Notes under the pieces: generated by a model
Told to the model about the DNA's origin: nothing
Seen by the model: the letters and a program-made list of their open reading frames with translations, nothing else
Databases searched by the model: none
Position numbers and translations under genes: made by a program
Assembly (NCBI RefSeq): GCF_003852895.1
Contig: NZ_QUSW01000008.1
Span: forward strand, 62,001 to 126,000
Source of the DNA: Rhizobacter terrae
Lineage (GTDB): Bacteria; Pseudomonadota; Gammaproteobacteria; Burkholderiales; Burkholderiaceae_C
Direction of reading: 5' to 3'
Length of the DNA: 64,000 nt
In this document: positions 51,370 to 59,937 of the stretch, in pieces
Position numbering within the stretch: the stretch's first letter is position 1
Layout: every line of letters starts with the position of its first letter

Positions 51370-51869
51370 CGACGATCAGCAGCACGAGCCCCGACAACGC
51401 CACGGACAAGCCCGCCACCGACAAGCCCGCCATCTCGCGGCCGCAGGTGGTGGTCTACACCGACGGGGCCTGCAAGGGCAATCCAGGGCGGGGCGGCTGG
51501 GGTGCCTGGCTCAGCTCGGGCGGGCACGAGAAAGAGTTGTTCGGCGGCGAGAAGCTCACCACCAACAACCGCATGGAACTCACTGCGGTGATCGAGGCAC
51601 TGGCCTCGCTCAAGCGCACCTGCGACGTGGTGCTCTACACCGACAGCGAGTACGTCCGCAAAGGCATCACCGAGTGGATCCACGGCTGGAAGACACGCGG
51701 CTGGAAGACGGCCGACAAGAAGCCGGTGAAGAACGCCGACCTGTGGCAGCGGTTGGATGCATTGCGCAACCTGCACCGCGTGGAATTCCGCTGGGTGAAG
51801 GGGCACGCGGGCGACCCGGGCAACGAGAAGGCCGATGCGCTGGCCAACCGAGGCTGCGAATCAGCCTAG
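51366..51869 (+). CDS. rnhA: Ribonuclease HI
   Basis: RNase HI degrades the RNA strand of RNA-DNA hybrids. The 167-residue protein carries the DEDD metal set: Asp in [19 protein letters not shown], Glu in [13 protein letters not shown], Asp in [13 protein letters not shown], and His/Asp in [17 protein letters not shown] short Thr/Asp-rich N-terminal extension of about 25 residues precedes the core. The start overlaps the methyltransferase stop (ATGA at 51366-51369), indicating coupling. Confidence 0.97.
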   Translation: MTTISSTSPDNATDKPATDKPAISRPQVVVYTDGACKGNPGRGGWGAWLSSGGHEKELFGGEKLTTNNRMELTAVIEALASLKRTCDVVLYTDSEYVRKGITEWIHGWKTRGWKTADKKPVKNADLWQRLDALRNLHRVEFRWVKGHAGDPGNEKADALANRGCESA

Positions 51870-51954
51870 GCACCCACCTATCGAAAGCCCTAGGTGCGAC
51901 AAACCTTGGGCGGCGGGGTGATGTCCGAGAATCGCGAGACATCTCCCACACGCC

Positions 51955-52236
51955 ATGATCGAGTCGAACGGCGCGGACGCCGTCAGGTCCGACAACATCC
52001 AGAGGTACTGGCAGCGCAACCTGCGGATCACTGCTTGGCTGCTGGCGGTGTGGTTCGTGGTGACCTTCGTGGCGGCGTTCTTCGCGCGTGACCTGAACTT
52101 CACGTTCTTCGGCTGGCCGTTCAGTTTCTGGATGGCGGCGCAGGGGTCGCTCGTGGTGTACCTGGCCATCGTGTGGTGGTATGCCCGCCGCATCGACCGG
52201 CTCGACCGCGAGCACGGCGTGGCCGAGGACGAATGA
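51955..52236 (+). CDS. DUF4212 small symporter subunit
   Basis: A 93-residue membrane protein with two transmembrane helices (ITAWLLAVWFVVTFVAAFFA, and FWMAAQGSLVVYLAIVWWYA). The conserved block RYWQRNLRITAWLL ... FTFFGWPFSFWMAAQGS marks the DUF4212 family. Its members always lie just upstream of a sodium:solute symporter and are thought to form a small partner subunit. The stop overlaps the symporter start by one base. Confidence 0.93.
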   Translation: MIESNGADAVRSDNIQRYWQRNLRITAWLLAVWFVVTFVAAFFARDLNFTFFGWPFSFWMAAQGSLVVYLAIVWWYARRIDRLDREHGVAEDE

Positions 52237-54335
52237 TGTCGTCGGGCGAAGGCTGGTCCGCCGCGGAAAAGAAGACGGCCTTTCGCCGCAGGCTCAACCG
52301 CATCTACTTCTGGTACACGGTCGGCTTCGTGCTCTTCATGCTGCTGATGGCAGTCCTGGAGCAGGTGGGCGTGCCCAAGCGCTGGGTGGGCGTGACTTTC
52401 CTGCTCGCGACGGTGGTGCTGTATGCGTGCATCGGCATCATCTCGCGCACCACCGACGCCACCGAGTACTACGTGGCCGGGCGGCGCGTGCCGGCCATCT
52501 ACAACGGCATGGCGACCGGGGCGGACTGGATGTCGGCCGCGTCCTTCATCGGCCTGGCCGGCACCTTGTACCTGCAGGGCTACGTGGGGCTGGCATTCAT
52601 CCTCGGGTGGACCGGCGGCTACTGCCTGGTGGCGCTATTGATCGCGCCCTACTTGCGCAAGTTCGGCGAATTCACCATCCCTGATTTCCTCGGCGCGCGC
52701 TACGGCAGCGACGTCACGCGCTTCGTGGGCATCACGGCGGCCATCCTGTGTTCGTTCATCTATGTGGTGGCGCAGATCTATGGCGTGGGCCTCATCACCA
52801 CGCGGCTGACGGGCGTGGACTTCGTGATCGGCATCTTCCTCGGGCTGGGCGGCATCCTGGTGTGCTCCTTCCTCGGCGGCATGAAGGCGGTGACCTGGAC
52901 GCAGGTGGCCCAGTACATCATCCTCATCGTGGCCTTCATGATCCCGGTGGTGTGGCTGTCGGTGAAGCAGACCGGCAACCCCTTGCCGCAACTGGCCTAC
53001 GGCTCGCAACTGCAGAAGGTGACGCAGCGCGAGAAGGAGCTGATGCAGGACCCGAAGGAGCTGCAGGTGATCGCGGCGTTCAAGGCGCGGGCGGAGTCGT
53101 ACCGGGCCAAGCTGGAGAACGTGCCGCTGGCGCTGTCGCAGGATCGCCGAGTGGCGACGGAGAAGGTGGTCGACCTGAAGGCCATCAACGCGCCGCTGGG
53201 GGACATCCAGGCCGCGGAGAAGGCGCTGGCCGCCGTGCCGAAGAACGAGGCCGCAGCGCGCGAGTTGTGGACGCGCCTGGCCGCGCAGAACGAGGCGCGC
53301 GCCAAGCCGCTGGCAGGCATGCCGCCGCACGGCCAGCAGTTCGCGGGCGACCCCAACGGAACGCCCGCGGAGCGCCAGGCCTACGACGAGTCCAGGCGCA
53401 ACTTCCTCGCGCTGGTCTTCTGCCTGATGGTGGGAACGGCCGGGCTGCCGCACATCCTCGTGCGCAGCTACACCACGCCCACGGTGAAGGAGGCGCGCGA
53501 ATCGGTGGCGTGGTCGCTGTTCTTCATCGTGCTGCTGTACCTCACGGCGCCGGCGCTCGCGGTGCTGGTGAAGTTCGAGGTGTTCAACGTGCTGGTGGGC
53601 ACGTCGTGGGAGAACCTGCCGGCGTGGATCTCGAACTGGTCGAAGGTGGACCCGTCGCTGATGTCGGTGGTGGACGTGAACCACGACGGCATCCTGCAGC
53701 TGGGCGAGATGAAGATCGGCGCGGACATCGTCGTGCTGGCCACGCCGGAGATCGGTGGGCTGCCCTACGTGGTGTCGGCGCTGGTGGCCGCGGGCGGGCT
53801 GGCGGCGGCGCTGTCCACGGCCGACGGGCTGCTGCTGACCATCGCCAACGCCATCGGCCACGATTTTTATTACAAGATCGTCCGCAAGGGGCAGGGCAGC
53901 TCGCACCGGGTGACGGTCTCCAAGGTGGTGCTGCTGGTCGTGGCGCTGGCGGCTTCGGCGCTGGCGGCGTCCAAGCCGGTGGACATCGTGTTCATGGTGT
54001 CGGCTGCGTTTTCGGTGGCGGCCTCGGCCTTCTTCCCGGCGCTGGTGCTGGGGGTGTTCTGGTCGCGCGCCAACAAGCACGGCGCCATCGCCGGCATGCT
54101 CGCCGGGCTGGGGTTGACCGTGTACTACATGGTGCGCAACGAGCCCTGGCTGCGGGGGATCTTCCGCATCCATTCGTCCATCGACCTGTGGTGGAACATC
54201 CAGCCGATCTCCGCGGCAGTGTTCGGCGTGCCGCTGGGCTTGGCGGTGATGGTGGTCGTCACCCTGCTGACGCCGGCCCCGGAGGCGGCCCAGCGCGCCT
54301 TCGTGAAGAACTTGCGGATCCCCGGGGCCGGGTGA
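52236..54335 (+). CDS. Sodium:solute symporter, VC_2705-type (acetate-like)
   Basis: A 699-residue SSS-family transporter, probably for acetate or a related carboxylate using a sodium gradient. Core helices include [52 protein letters not shown] and [26 protein letters not shown]. It carries a large hydrophilic, helical insert (about residues 255-390) and a 12-residue EF-hand-like loop, [12 protein letters not shown] (residues 480-491). Two ATGs (52233 and 52236) follow GAGG; I prefer 52236 for its 7-base spacing. Confidence 0.93.
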   Translation: MSSGEGWSAAEKKTAFRRRLNRIYFWYTVGFVLFMLLMAVLEQVGVPKRWVGVTFLLATVVLYACIGIISRTTDATEYYVAGRRVPAIYNGMATGADWMSAASFIGLAGTLYLQGYVGLAFILGWTGGYCLVALLIAPYLRKFGEFTIPDFLGARYGSDVTRFVGITAAILCSFIYVVAQIYGVGLITTRLTGVDFVIGIFLGLGGILVCSFLGGMKAVTWTQVAQYIILIVAFMIPVVWLSVKQTGNPLPQLAYGSQLQKVTQREKELMQDPKELQVIAAFKARAESYRAKLENVPLALSQDRRVATEKVVDLKAINAPLGDIQAAEKALAAVPKNEAAARELWTRLAAQNEARAKPLAGMPPHGQQFAGDPNGTPAERQAYDESRRNFLALVFCLMVGTAGLPHILVRSYTTPTVKEARESVAWSLFFIVLLYLTAPALAVLVKFEVFNVLVGTSWENLPAWISNWSKVDPSLMSVVDVNHDGILQLGEMKIGADIVVLATPEIGGLPYVVSALVAAGGLAAALSTADGLLLTIANAIGHDFYYKIVRKGQGSSHRVTVSKVVLLVVALAASALAASKPVDIVFMVSAAFSVAASAFFPALVLGVFWSRANKHGAIAGMLAGLGLTVYYMVRNEPWLRGIFRIHSSIDLWWNIQPISAAVFGVPLGLAVMVVVTLLTPAPEAAQRAFVKNLRIPGAG

Positions 54336-54351
54336 TCTTCCAGGATCGGGC

Positions 54352-54453
54352 TATAATCGTCGGCTTTCCCCTTGCCACACCCGGGTCTTGACGCTTCGGG
54401 GTGGCTTCGCCACCGGGCAATCACGCCTGGGGCGTAATCCACAAGGAGTTCAA
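54352..54453 (+). promoter_or_regulatory. rpsF promoter and candidate S6:S18 leader
   Basis: A perfect -10, TATAAT, lies at 54352-54357; the -35 is weak. The presumed leader of about 90 bases contains a stable hairpin, GGTGGC-TTC-GCCACC (54400-54414), flanked by GGG and a CCG-containing strand. This resembles the S6:S18 autoregulatory motif found in front of rpsF in many bacteria, where an S6-S18 complex binds a hairpin next to CCG. The AAGGAG ribosome site is at 54443-54448. Confidence 0.5.
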
Positions 54454-54825
54454 ATGCGTCACTACGAAATCGTGCTCCTGATCCATCCGGACCAGAGCGA
54501 ACAGGTTCCGGCCATGCTGGAACGCTACAAGGGCATCGTCACCGCCGCCGGCGGCAAGGTGCACCGCGTGGAAGACTGGGGCCGTCGCCAGATGGCCTAC
54601 CTGATCCAGAAGCTGGCCAAGGCCCACTATCTGTGCATCAACATCGAGTGCAGCAAGGAAGTTCTTGCCGAGCTCGAAACCGGCTTCCGCTTCAACGACG
54701 CCGTTCTGCGCCACCTCACCGTGGTCAAGGAAAAGGCCGAGACGACCCCTTCGGTCATGATGAAGATGGTCGAGAAGGAAGAAGCCCGCAAGGCCCCGCA
54801 ACAACAGCAGGAGGCCGCGGCCTGA
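54454..54825 (+). CDS. rpsF: 30S ribosomal protein S6
   Basis: A 123-residue S6: [29 protein letters not shown], then [26 protein letters not shown] and [19 protein letters not shown]. The acidic, Gln/Ala-rich C-terminal tail is typical. It heads the S6-PriB-S18-L9 operon. The start is fixed by AAGGAG six bases upstream; the longer open frame above is leader. Confidence 0.98.
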   Translation: MRHYEIVLLIHPDQSEQVPAMLERYKGIVTAAGGKVHRVEDWGRRQMAYLIQKLAKAHYLCINIECSKEVLAELETGFRFNDAVLRHLTVVKEKAETTPSVMMKMVEKEEARKAPQQQQEAAA

Positions 54826-54859
54826 GGACGGACGCAGCGTCCGCGACACCGAGCGCCGC

Positions 54860-55150
54860 ATGAACCGCCTGGTTCTGTCGGCCCAGCTGGTGGAGCGGGG
54901 CGCCGTGAGATACACCCCCGCCGGCCTTCCGGCCCTCGACCTGATGCTCAAGCACGAGTCGGAGGTCACGCAAGACGGCCAGCAGCGCAAGGTTTCCATG
55001 GAAATCAAGGCGCGCGCGATCGGGGAGATCACACGACGCTTGTTGCAGCTGGAGATCGGAAGCTCACTCGGCTTTGCCGGCTTCCTCGGTTCCCAGCGCA
55101 ACGGACGCGGCATCGTTTTTCATGTGACCGAGCTCACTGAACAGATTTGA
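54860..55150 (+). CDS. priB: Primosomal replication protein PriB
   Basis: PriB is a single-OB-fold ssDNA-binding protein that helps PriA and DnaT restart replication forks. The 96-residue sequence (MNRLVLSAQLVERGAVRYTPAGLPALDLMLKHESE, then ARAIGEITRRLLQLEIGSSLGFAGFLGSQRNGRGIVFHVTELTE) is that of betaproteobacterial PriB. Its location between rpsF and rpsR is characteristic of beta- and gammaproteobacteria. Confidence 0.96.
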   Translation: MNRLVLSAQLVERGAVRYTPAGLPALDLMLKHESEVTQDGQQRKVSMEIKARAIGEITRRLLQLEIGSSLGFAGFLGSQRNGRGIVFHVTELTEQI

Positions 55151-55162
55151 AAGAGGTGAAAT

Positions 55163-55453
55163 ATGCCCCCGCCACGTGGTAAAGGTAAGTTCTCCAAGGA
55201 CCGCAAGCCCAAGCGCAACCAGCAATCGCTGCTGTTCAGGCGCAAGCGGTTCTGCCGGTTCACCGTCACCGGCGTCACCGAGATCGACTACAAGGATGTC
55301 GACACCCTGCGTGACTTCATCGCCGAAAACGGCAAGATCACGCCCGCTCGCCTGACCGGCACGCGTGCGTTCTTCCAGCGTCAGCTCACCACCGCCATCA
55401 AGCGCGCGCGCTTCCTGGCCATGCTGCCGTACAGCGACCAGCATCGGGTCTGA
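55163..55453 (+). CDS. rpsR: 30S ribosomal protein S18
   Basis: A 96-residue S18 with a basic N-terminus ([15 protein letters not shown]), [34 protein letters not shown], and the conserved [26 protein letters not shown]. The AGGTG ribosome site is close to the ATG. It forms the S6:S18 pair on the 30S platform. Confidence 0.98.
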   Translation: MPPPRGKGKFSKDRKPKRNQQSLLFRRKRFCRFTVTGVTEIDYKDVDTLRDFIAENGKITPARLTGTRAFFQRQLTTAIKRARFLAMLPYSDQHRV

Positions 55454-55464
55454 GGAGCGACGAC

Positions 55465-55917
55465 ATGCAAGTGATCCTGCTTGAAAAAGTGGCCAACCTC
55501 GGCAACCTGGGCGACGTCGTCAAGGTCAAGGACGGTTATGCCCGCAACTTCCTGATCCCGACCCGTGCCGCACGCCGTGCGACCGAAGCCGCGATCAAGG
55601 AATTCGAAGCCAAGCGCGCCGAGCTCGAGAAGGCTGCTGCGCAGAAGCTCGCCGAGGCGCAAGCCCTGGGCGAGAAGATGAACGGCATCTCCGTGCACAT
55701 CACCCAGAAGGCGGGTGTGGACGGCCGCCTGTTCGGCTCCGTGACCAACGGCGACGTGGCCGACGCGCTGAACAAGCTCAACCTGAAGGTCGTGAAGGCC
55801 CAGGTGCGCATGCCCAATGGTCCGCTGAAGACCGTGGGCGAGCATGCCGTGACGGTGGCTCCGCACACCGACGTGGTCGTCGACGTGAAGGTGGTCGTGG
55901 TCGGCGAGACCGACTGA
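55465..55917 (+). CDS. rplI: 50S ribosomal protein L9
   Basis: A 150-residue L9: N-terminal domain [40 protein letters not shown], the long connecting helix ([20 protein letters not shown]), and a C-terminal domain ending [18 protein letters not shown]. It is the last gene of the operon, before a strong terminator. Confidence 0.98.
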   Translation: MQVILLEKVANLGNLGDVVKVKDGYARNFLIPTRAARRATEAAIKEFEAKRAELEKAAAQKLAEAQALGEKMNGISVHITQKAGVDGRLFGSVTNGDVADALNKLNLKVVKAQVRMPNGPLKTVGEHAVTVAPHTDVVVDVKVVVVGETD

Positions 55918-55938
55918 TCCGCTTTCTGCGATCGATTC

Positions 55939-55963
55939 AAAGGCCGGCTTTGCCGGCCTTTTT
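55939..55963 (+). terminator. Intrinsic terminator after rplI
   Basis: A perfect 10-bp stem, AAAGGCCGGC (55939-55948) with GCCGGCCTTT (55952-55961), has a 3-base TTT loop and a T-tract through 55963. Confidence 0.93.
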
Positions 55964-56017
55964 CATTGCTGCGCTTGGGGGGGCGTGTCTTCCGCATCGT
56001 TCTGGTGGGACCGCGGC

Positions 56018-56531
56018 AGGCGGCATGGGCCAGGGGCTGCGGCTGTGGCGGTCGGCCTGCGGCCGACTGCGCTGTGCTGCTCGCACCGAGGGGTGTGCCG
56101 CAGAACTCGCTACGCGCCCCTGCGGTGCGCTGCGCTCAAACAGCCGCGGCAAGCTAGAAGACGAAGCGCGCTGCGCGCGCCACCCCTCGGTGCTGCGCTG
56201 CTCGCCGCCACAGACGCAGCCCCTGGCCCATGCCGCCTCCCGCTCAAGGGAGGTTGGGCTGGCTCGACGAGAAAAGCCCAATGCTGCAACAGCAAAGGCG
56301 CGGGTGGGCTGGCTGGGGCGCGCATCAGGAAGCGGCGAGGAGCGCAGGGCTTGTGGTCGCGCGCGCAGCGCGCTTCGTCATCTGACTCGGCGAGACTGTT
56401 TGAGCGTAAGGCACCGCAGGGGCCTGAAGCGAGTTTCTCGCCGGACCACAAGCCCGAGCACCGCAGCGGAGTCGGCGCAAAGCGCCGACCGCTTCCGCCG
56501 CGCGCCCCAGCCAGCCCACCCGCGCCTTTGC
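56018..56531. repeat. Compound inverted-repeat element between rplI and dnaB
   Basis: This non-coding stretch is made of nested palindromes. Hairpin A: 24-bp perfect arms at 56018-56041 and 56215-56238, extending to 34 bp with one mismatch (56018-56051/56205-56238), with inner arms CACCGAGGGGTG (56084-56095) and its complement (56181-56192). Hairpin B: 32-bp perfect arms at 56292-56323 and 56500-56531, with inner arms GGGCTTGTGGTC (56347-56358) and its complement (56444-56455). A and B are themselves inverted copies of one module: 56116-56128, 56133-56143 and 56160-56178 recur reversed at 56411-56423, 56396-56406 and 56361-56379. Frames open across it are repeat artefacts. Confidence 0.9.
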
Positions 56532-56622
56532 CCAACCCTAGGTCTTGCCCACATCCGTCTAGCCGTCGCTAAACGCACAAAGGACCCGATTTCAACCGAA
56601 AGCCAACCGGATGCCCACAGCC

Positions 56623-56631
56623 TTGTCCACA
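56623..56631 (+). promoter_or_regulatory. DnaA-box-like site upstream of dnaB
   Basis: TTGTCCACA differs from the DnaA box consensus TTATCCACA at one position. It lies 34 bases before the dnaB ATG. A single box could be chance, but DnaA control of a replisome gene is plausible. Confidence 0.35.
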
Positions 56632-56664
56632 GGGTTGGCAGGCAGTCCCTCTTATCATCCCCCG

Positions 56665-58092
56665 ATGTCCAGCGTGCTCAACTCTTCCGATCGGAAGTTC
56701 TCTCCACCCGATGACGAGGTCGCGCGCCTGCGCATCCCGCCGCATTCCATCGAAGCCGAGCAAAGCGTGCTGGGGGGCCTGCTGCTGGACAACAGCGCCT
56801 GGGACAAGGCCGGCGACCTGCTCAACGACAGCGACTTCTACCGCTTCGAGCACCGGCACATCTACGCGGCCATCGGTGGCCTGATCAACGGCAACAAGCC
56901 GGCGGACGTGATCACCGTGTTCGAGCAACTGCAAAGCCTGGGCAAGGCCGAGGAGTGCGGCGGGCTGGTCTACCTCAACGCGCTGGCGCAGAGCGTGCCA
57001 AGCGCAGCCAACATCCGGCGCTACGCCGAGATCGTTCGCGAGCGCGCCGTGCTGCGCAAGCTGGTGGCGGCCAGCGATGAGATCGCGACGAACGCATTCA
57101 ACCCGCAGGGCCGTCCGGTCTCGCAGATCCTCGACGAGGCCGAGAGCCAGATCTTCCGCATCGGCGAAGAAGGCTCCAAGTCGCGCCAGGGCTTCCAGAG
57201 CATGGACCAGCTCGTGGTGGCCTTGATCGACCGCGTGAACGAGCTGCACGAGAACGGCGCCGAAGAGGTCACCGGTGTGCGCACCGGCCTGTACGACTTC
57301 GACCGCATGACCGCAGGCCTGCAGCCGGGCGACCTGATCGTCCTTGCAGCGCGTCCCTCCATGGGCAAGACCGCGTTGGCGCTGAACATCGGCGAGCACG
57401 TCGCGGTGGCCGAAGGCCTGCCGGTGGTGGTGTTCTCCATGGAAATGGGCGCCGCCCAGCTTGCCTTGCGTCTGGTGGGTTCTCTGGGTCGCATCGACCA
57501 GTCCAACCTGCGCACCGGTCGCCTGCGCGATGACGAATGGGGCCGGTTGTCCGAGGCCGTCGAGAAGCTGAGCAAGGTCAGCATGTTCATCGACGAAAGC
57601 CCCGGCCTCACGCCCAGCGAAGTGCGGGCGCGGGCGCGGCGGCAGGCGCGCATCTGCGGACAGCTCGGCCTGATCATCGTCGACTACCTGCAGCTGATGA
57701 CCGGCAGCGGCGGCACGAGCGAAGAGAATCGCGCCACGGTGCTTGGCGAAATCTCCCGCGGCCTCAAGGGCCTCGCCAAGGAACTGAAGTGTCCGGTGAT
57801 TGCCTTGTCGCAGCTGAACCGCAGCGTGGAACAGCGCACCGACAAGCGTCCGATGATGAGCGACCTGCGCGAGTCGGGCGCCATCGAGCAGGACGCGGAC
57901 GTCATCATGTTCATCTACCGCGACGAGTACTACACCAAGGAAGCCTGCAAGGAGCCGGGCGTGGCGGAGGTGATCATCGCCAAGCAGCGTAACGGCCCGA
58001 CGGGCACCTGCAAGCTGGCCTTCCTGAAGCCGCTGACCAAGTTCGAGAACCTGGCGCCGGGCATGGGCGGCAGTGGCGGGGACGACTACTGA
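56665..58092 (+). CDS. dnaB: Replicative DNA helicase DnaB
   Basis: The hexameric fork helicase. The 475-residue protein starts MSSVLNSSDRKFSPPDDEVARLRIPPHSIEAEQ; an upstream in-frame ATG (56611) adds unconserved residues. The N-terminal domain includes SVLGGLLLDNSAWD. The RecA-like motor has Walker A LAARPSMGKTALALNI, Walker B LGLIIVDYLQLMTG, and the ALSQLNRSVEQRTDKRPMMSDLRESGAIEQDAD block with the arginine finger region. It ends in a Gly-rich tail. The gene stands alone after the repeat element. Confidence 0.98.
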   Translation: MSSVLNSSDRKFSPPDDEVARLRIPPHSIEAEQSVLGGLLLDNSAWDKAGDLLNDSDFYRFEHRHIYAAIGGLINGNKPADVITVFEQLQSLGKAEECGGLVYLNALAQSVPSAANIRRYAEIVRERAVLRKLVAASDEIATNAFNPQGRPVSQILDEAESQIFRIGEEGSKSRQGFQSMDQLVVALIDRVNELHENGAEEVTGVRTGLYDFDRMTAGLQPGDLIVLAARPSMGKTALALNIGEHVAVAEGLPVVVFSMEMGAAQLALRLVGSLGRIDQSNLRTGRLRDDEWGRLSEAVEKLSKVSMFIDESPGLTPSEVRARARRQARICGQLGLIIVDYLQLMTGSGGTSEENRATVLGEISRGLKGLAKELKCPVIALSQLNRSVEQRTDKRPMMSDLRESGAIEQDADVIMFIYRDEYYTKEACKEPGVAEVIIAKQRNGPTGTCKLAFLKPLTKFENLAPGMGGSGGDDY

Positions 58093-58285
58093 TCGCACGA
58101 AACCCTGTCCAGGCTGGTGCGTTCGGGGTGTTCCCGGCGCAAGCGTGGTGCATTGCACAAGTTTCTTTGCCAAACCCCCATGGACAGGGGGTGCGAGCCG
58201 CCTCGGAGTTGTCTATAAACCCGCAGTGCGCAAGGGCATTTGAAAATGCTGCTTCGCCAGACCTACAGCATTCCGGAGGAACCCC

Positions 58286-58783
58286 ATGAAGATCAAGAGC
58301 GTGGTCGCCGTCGCGGCCCTGGCGCTGGCTGGAACCGCCAACGCCATCTCCGGCCCCGGCTACCTGGGCGTGCTGGACAACGCCGCGGTCGAGGTGAGCA
58401 ACGTCGTCGCCCCTGGCTCGTTCATCGACTACTACACCTTCGACGTCACCGGTTCCGGCCTCGGTGGTGCGTTCACCATCTCGATCCCGTTCCCGACCGA
58501 CGAAACCCACATCGATTTCAACTTCCTGGGTTTCTTTGACGCCTCCAACAACCTGCTGAATGCCGACGTGGACGGCAGCGATGGCTGGGGCGTGTTCGCC
58601 GGCCTGCCGGCAGCGGGCACCTACAAGGTCGCCATCGGCGGCATCGCAGGTGCCGTGGGCGGCATCTACGACGGATACATCGCCACCTCCATCACCCCCG
58701 CCGTGCCTGAGACCGAGACCTACGCGCTGATGCTCGGCGGCCTGGCGTTGCTGGGCCTGGTGCGCCGCCAGCGCAAGGGCTGA
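58286..58783 (+). CDS. PEP-CTERM sorting domain protein
   Basis: A 165-residue exported protein. The signal peptide is MKIKSVVAVAALALAGTANA. The mature region has FIDYYTFDVTGSG, similar to the FxDxF group of betaproteobacterial PEP-CTERM proteins, and a beta-rich, Gly/Ala-rich body. The C-terminal sorting signal is VPETETYALMLGGLALLGLVRRQRKG, spanning residues 140-165: the VPE motif, a transmembrane helix and a basic end, as recognised by exosortase. It is expected at the surface or in the matrix. The 193-base upstream gap has a TATAAA at 58214 and a GGAGGA ribosome site. Confidence 0.93.
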   Translation: MKIKSVVAVAALALAGTANAISGPGYLGVLDNAAVEVSNVVAPGSFIDYYTFDVTGSGLGGAFTISIPFPTDETHIDFNFLGFFDASNNLLNADVDGSDGWGVFAGLPAAGTYKVAIGGIAGAVGGIYDGYIATSITPAVPETETYALMLGGLALLGLVRRQRKG

Positions 58784-58810
58784 TTCCGCAGGTCCGGCGT
58801 GACCTGACCC

Positions 58811-58840
58811 AAGGCGGGCTGCGGCCCGCCTTTTGCTTTT
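58811..58840 (+). terminator. Intrinsic terminator after the PEP-CTERM gene
   Basis: A 9-bp stem, AAGGCGGGC (58811-58819) with GCCCGCCTT (58824-58832), closes a TGCG loop and is followed by TTGCTTTT. Confidence 0.88.
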
Positions 58841-58959
58841 CGATTCCTGCCCGCGGCAGGTGTGCACGATGACCCGCCCGGGCCCATGCCGAGGGCGAAA
58901 TGTCGCCGCGGATGTGGTTTACTCGCCCGGCTCCGAACGCGAAACCTCTTCTTCATCGC

Positions 58960-59937
58960 ATGGAAAACTACCGCTTGCGCAAGCGCATCCTCGTCACCGG
59001 AGGAGCCGGCTTCCTCGGCTCGCACCTGTGCGACAAGCTCGTCGAGCTGGGCCACGACGTGCTGTGCGCGGACAACTTCTTCACCGGCACGCGCGACAAC
59101 ATCGAGCACCTGCTGTCCAGCCCGCGCTTCGAGCTGATGCGGCATGACGTGACCTTCCCGATGTACGTGGAGGTCGACGAGATCTATAACCTGGCCTGCC
59201 CGGCCTCGCCGGTGCACTACCAGTTCGACCCGGTTCAGACCACCAAGACCAGCGTGCATGGCGCCATCAACATGCTGGGCCTGGCCAAGCGCGTTCGCGC
59301 CAAGGTGCTGCAGGCCTCGACCAGCGAGGTCTACGGTGACCCCGCGGAGCATCCGCAGACCGAGAGCTACTGGGGCAACGTGAACCCGATCGGCCAGCGC
59401 TCGTGCTACGACGAAGGCAAGCGCTGCGCCGAGACGCTGTTCTTCGACTACTGGCGGCAGCACAAGCTGCGCATCAAGGTCGCGCGCATCTTCAACACCT
59501 ATGGTCCGCGCATGCATCCGAACGACGGCCGCGTGGTGTCCAACTTCATCGTGCAGGCGCTGCGCGGCGACCCGATCACCATCTACGGCGACGGCACGCA
59601 GACGCGCTCGTTCTGCTACGTGTCCGACCTCATCGACGGCCTCGTGCGCCTCATGGATTCGCCCGACGAGGTGACCGGTCCGGTCAACATCGGCAACCCC
59701 GGCGAGTTCACCATGCTCGCGCTGGCCGAGAAGATCGTCGCCATCACCGGCTCGAAGTCGCCCATCGTCTTCAAGCCGCTGCCATCGGACGACCCCAAGC
59801 AGCGCCGGCCCGACATCACCAAGGCCCGCGACGTGCTGGGCTGGGAACCGACCATCGAGGTCGATGAAGGCCTGCGTGCCACCGTCGCCTACTTCGACGC
59901 CTTGCTGTCGCGCTTCGCTGCCGCCAAGTCGACATGA
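58960..59937 (+). CDS. UDP-glucuronate decarboxylase (UDP-xylose synthase)
   Basis: An SDR-family enzyme converting UDP-glucuronate to UDP-xylose for polysaccharide synthesis. The 325-residue protein starts [21 protein letters not shown] (NAD-binding GGxGFLGS). It has the signature [24 protein letters not shown], the catalytic block [11 protein letters not shown] and [17 protein letters not shown] (YxxxK), and [20 protein letters not shown]. An in-frame ATG 20 codons upstream is unconserved. The stop overlaps the glycosyltransferase start. Confidence 0.94.
   Translation: MENYRLRKRILVTGGAGFLGSHLCDKLVELGHDVLCADNFFTGTRDNIEHLLSSPRFELMRHDVTFPMYVEVDEIYNLACPASPVHYQFDPVQTTKTSVHGAINMLGLAKRVRAKVLQASTSEVYGDPAEHPQTESYWGNVNPIGQRSCYDEGKRCAETLFFDYWRQHKLRIKVARIFNTYGPRMHPNDGRVVSNFIVQALRGDPITIYGDGTQTRSFCYVSDLIDGLVRLMDSPDEVTGPVNIGNPGEFTMLALAEKIVAITGSKSPIVFKPLPSDDPKQRRPDITKARDVLGWEPTIEVDEGLRATVAYFDALLSRFAAAKST

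Noticed and set aside
55950-56714. Overlapping open frames of 140-254 codons across the rplI-dnaB gap
   Set aside because: All are read through the inverted-repeat element, in several frames and on both strands, with low-complexity Arg/Ala/Cys content and no conserved domain.
58093-58285. Sigma-54 promoter upstream of the PEP-CTERM gene
   Set aside because: TTGCAC and TTTGC (58153-58170) and TGGACA...TGC (58181-58194) look similar, but the GG-to-GC gap is not 10 bases in either case.
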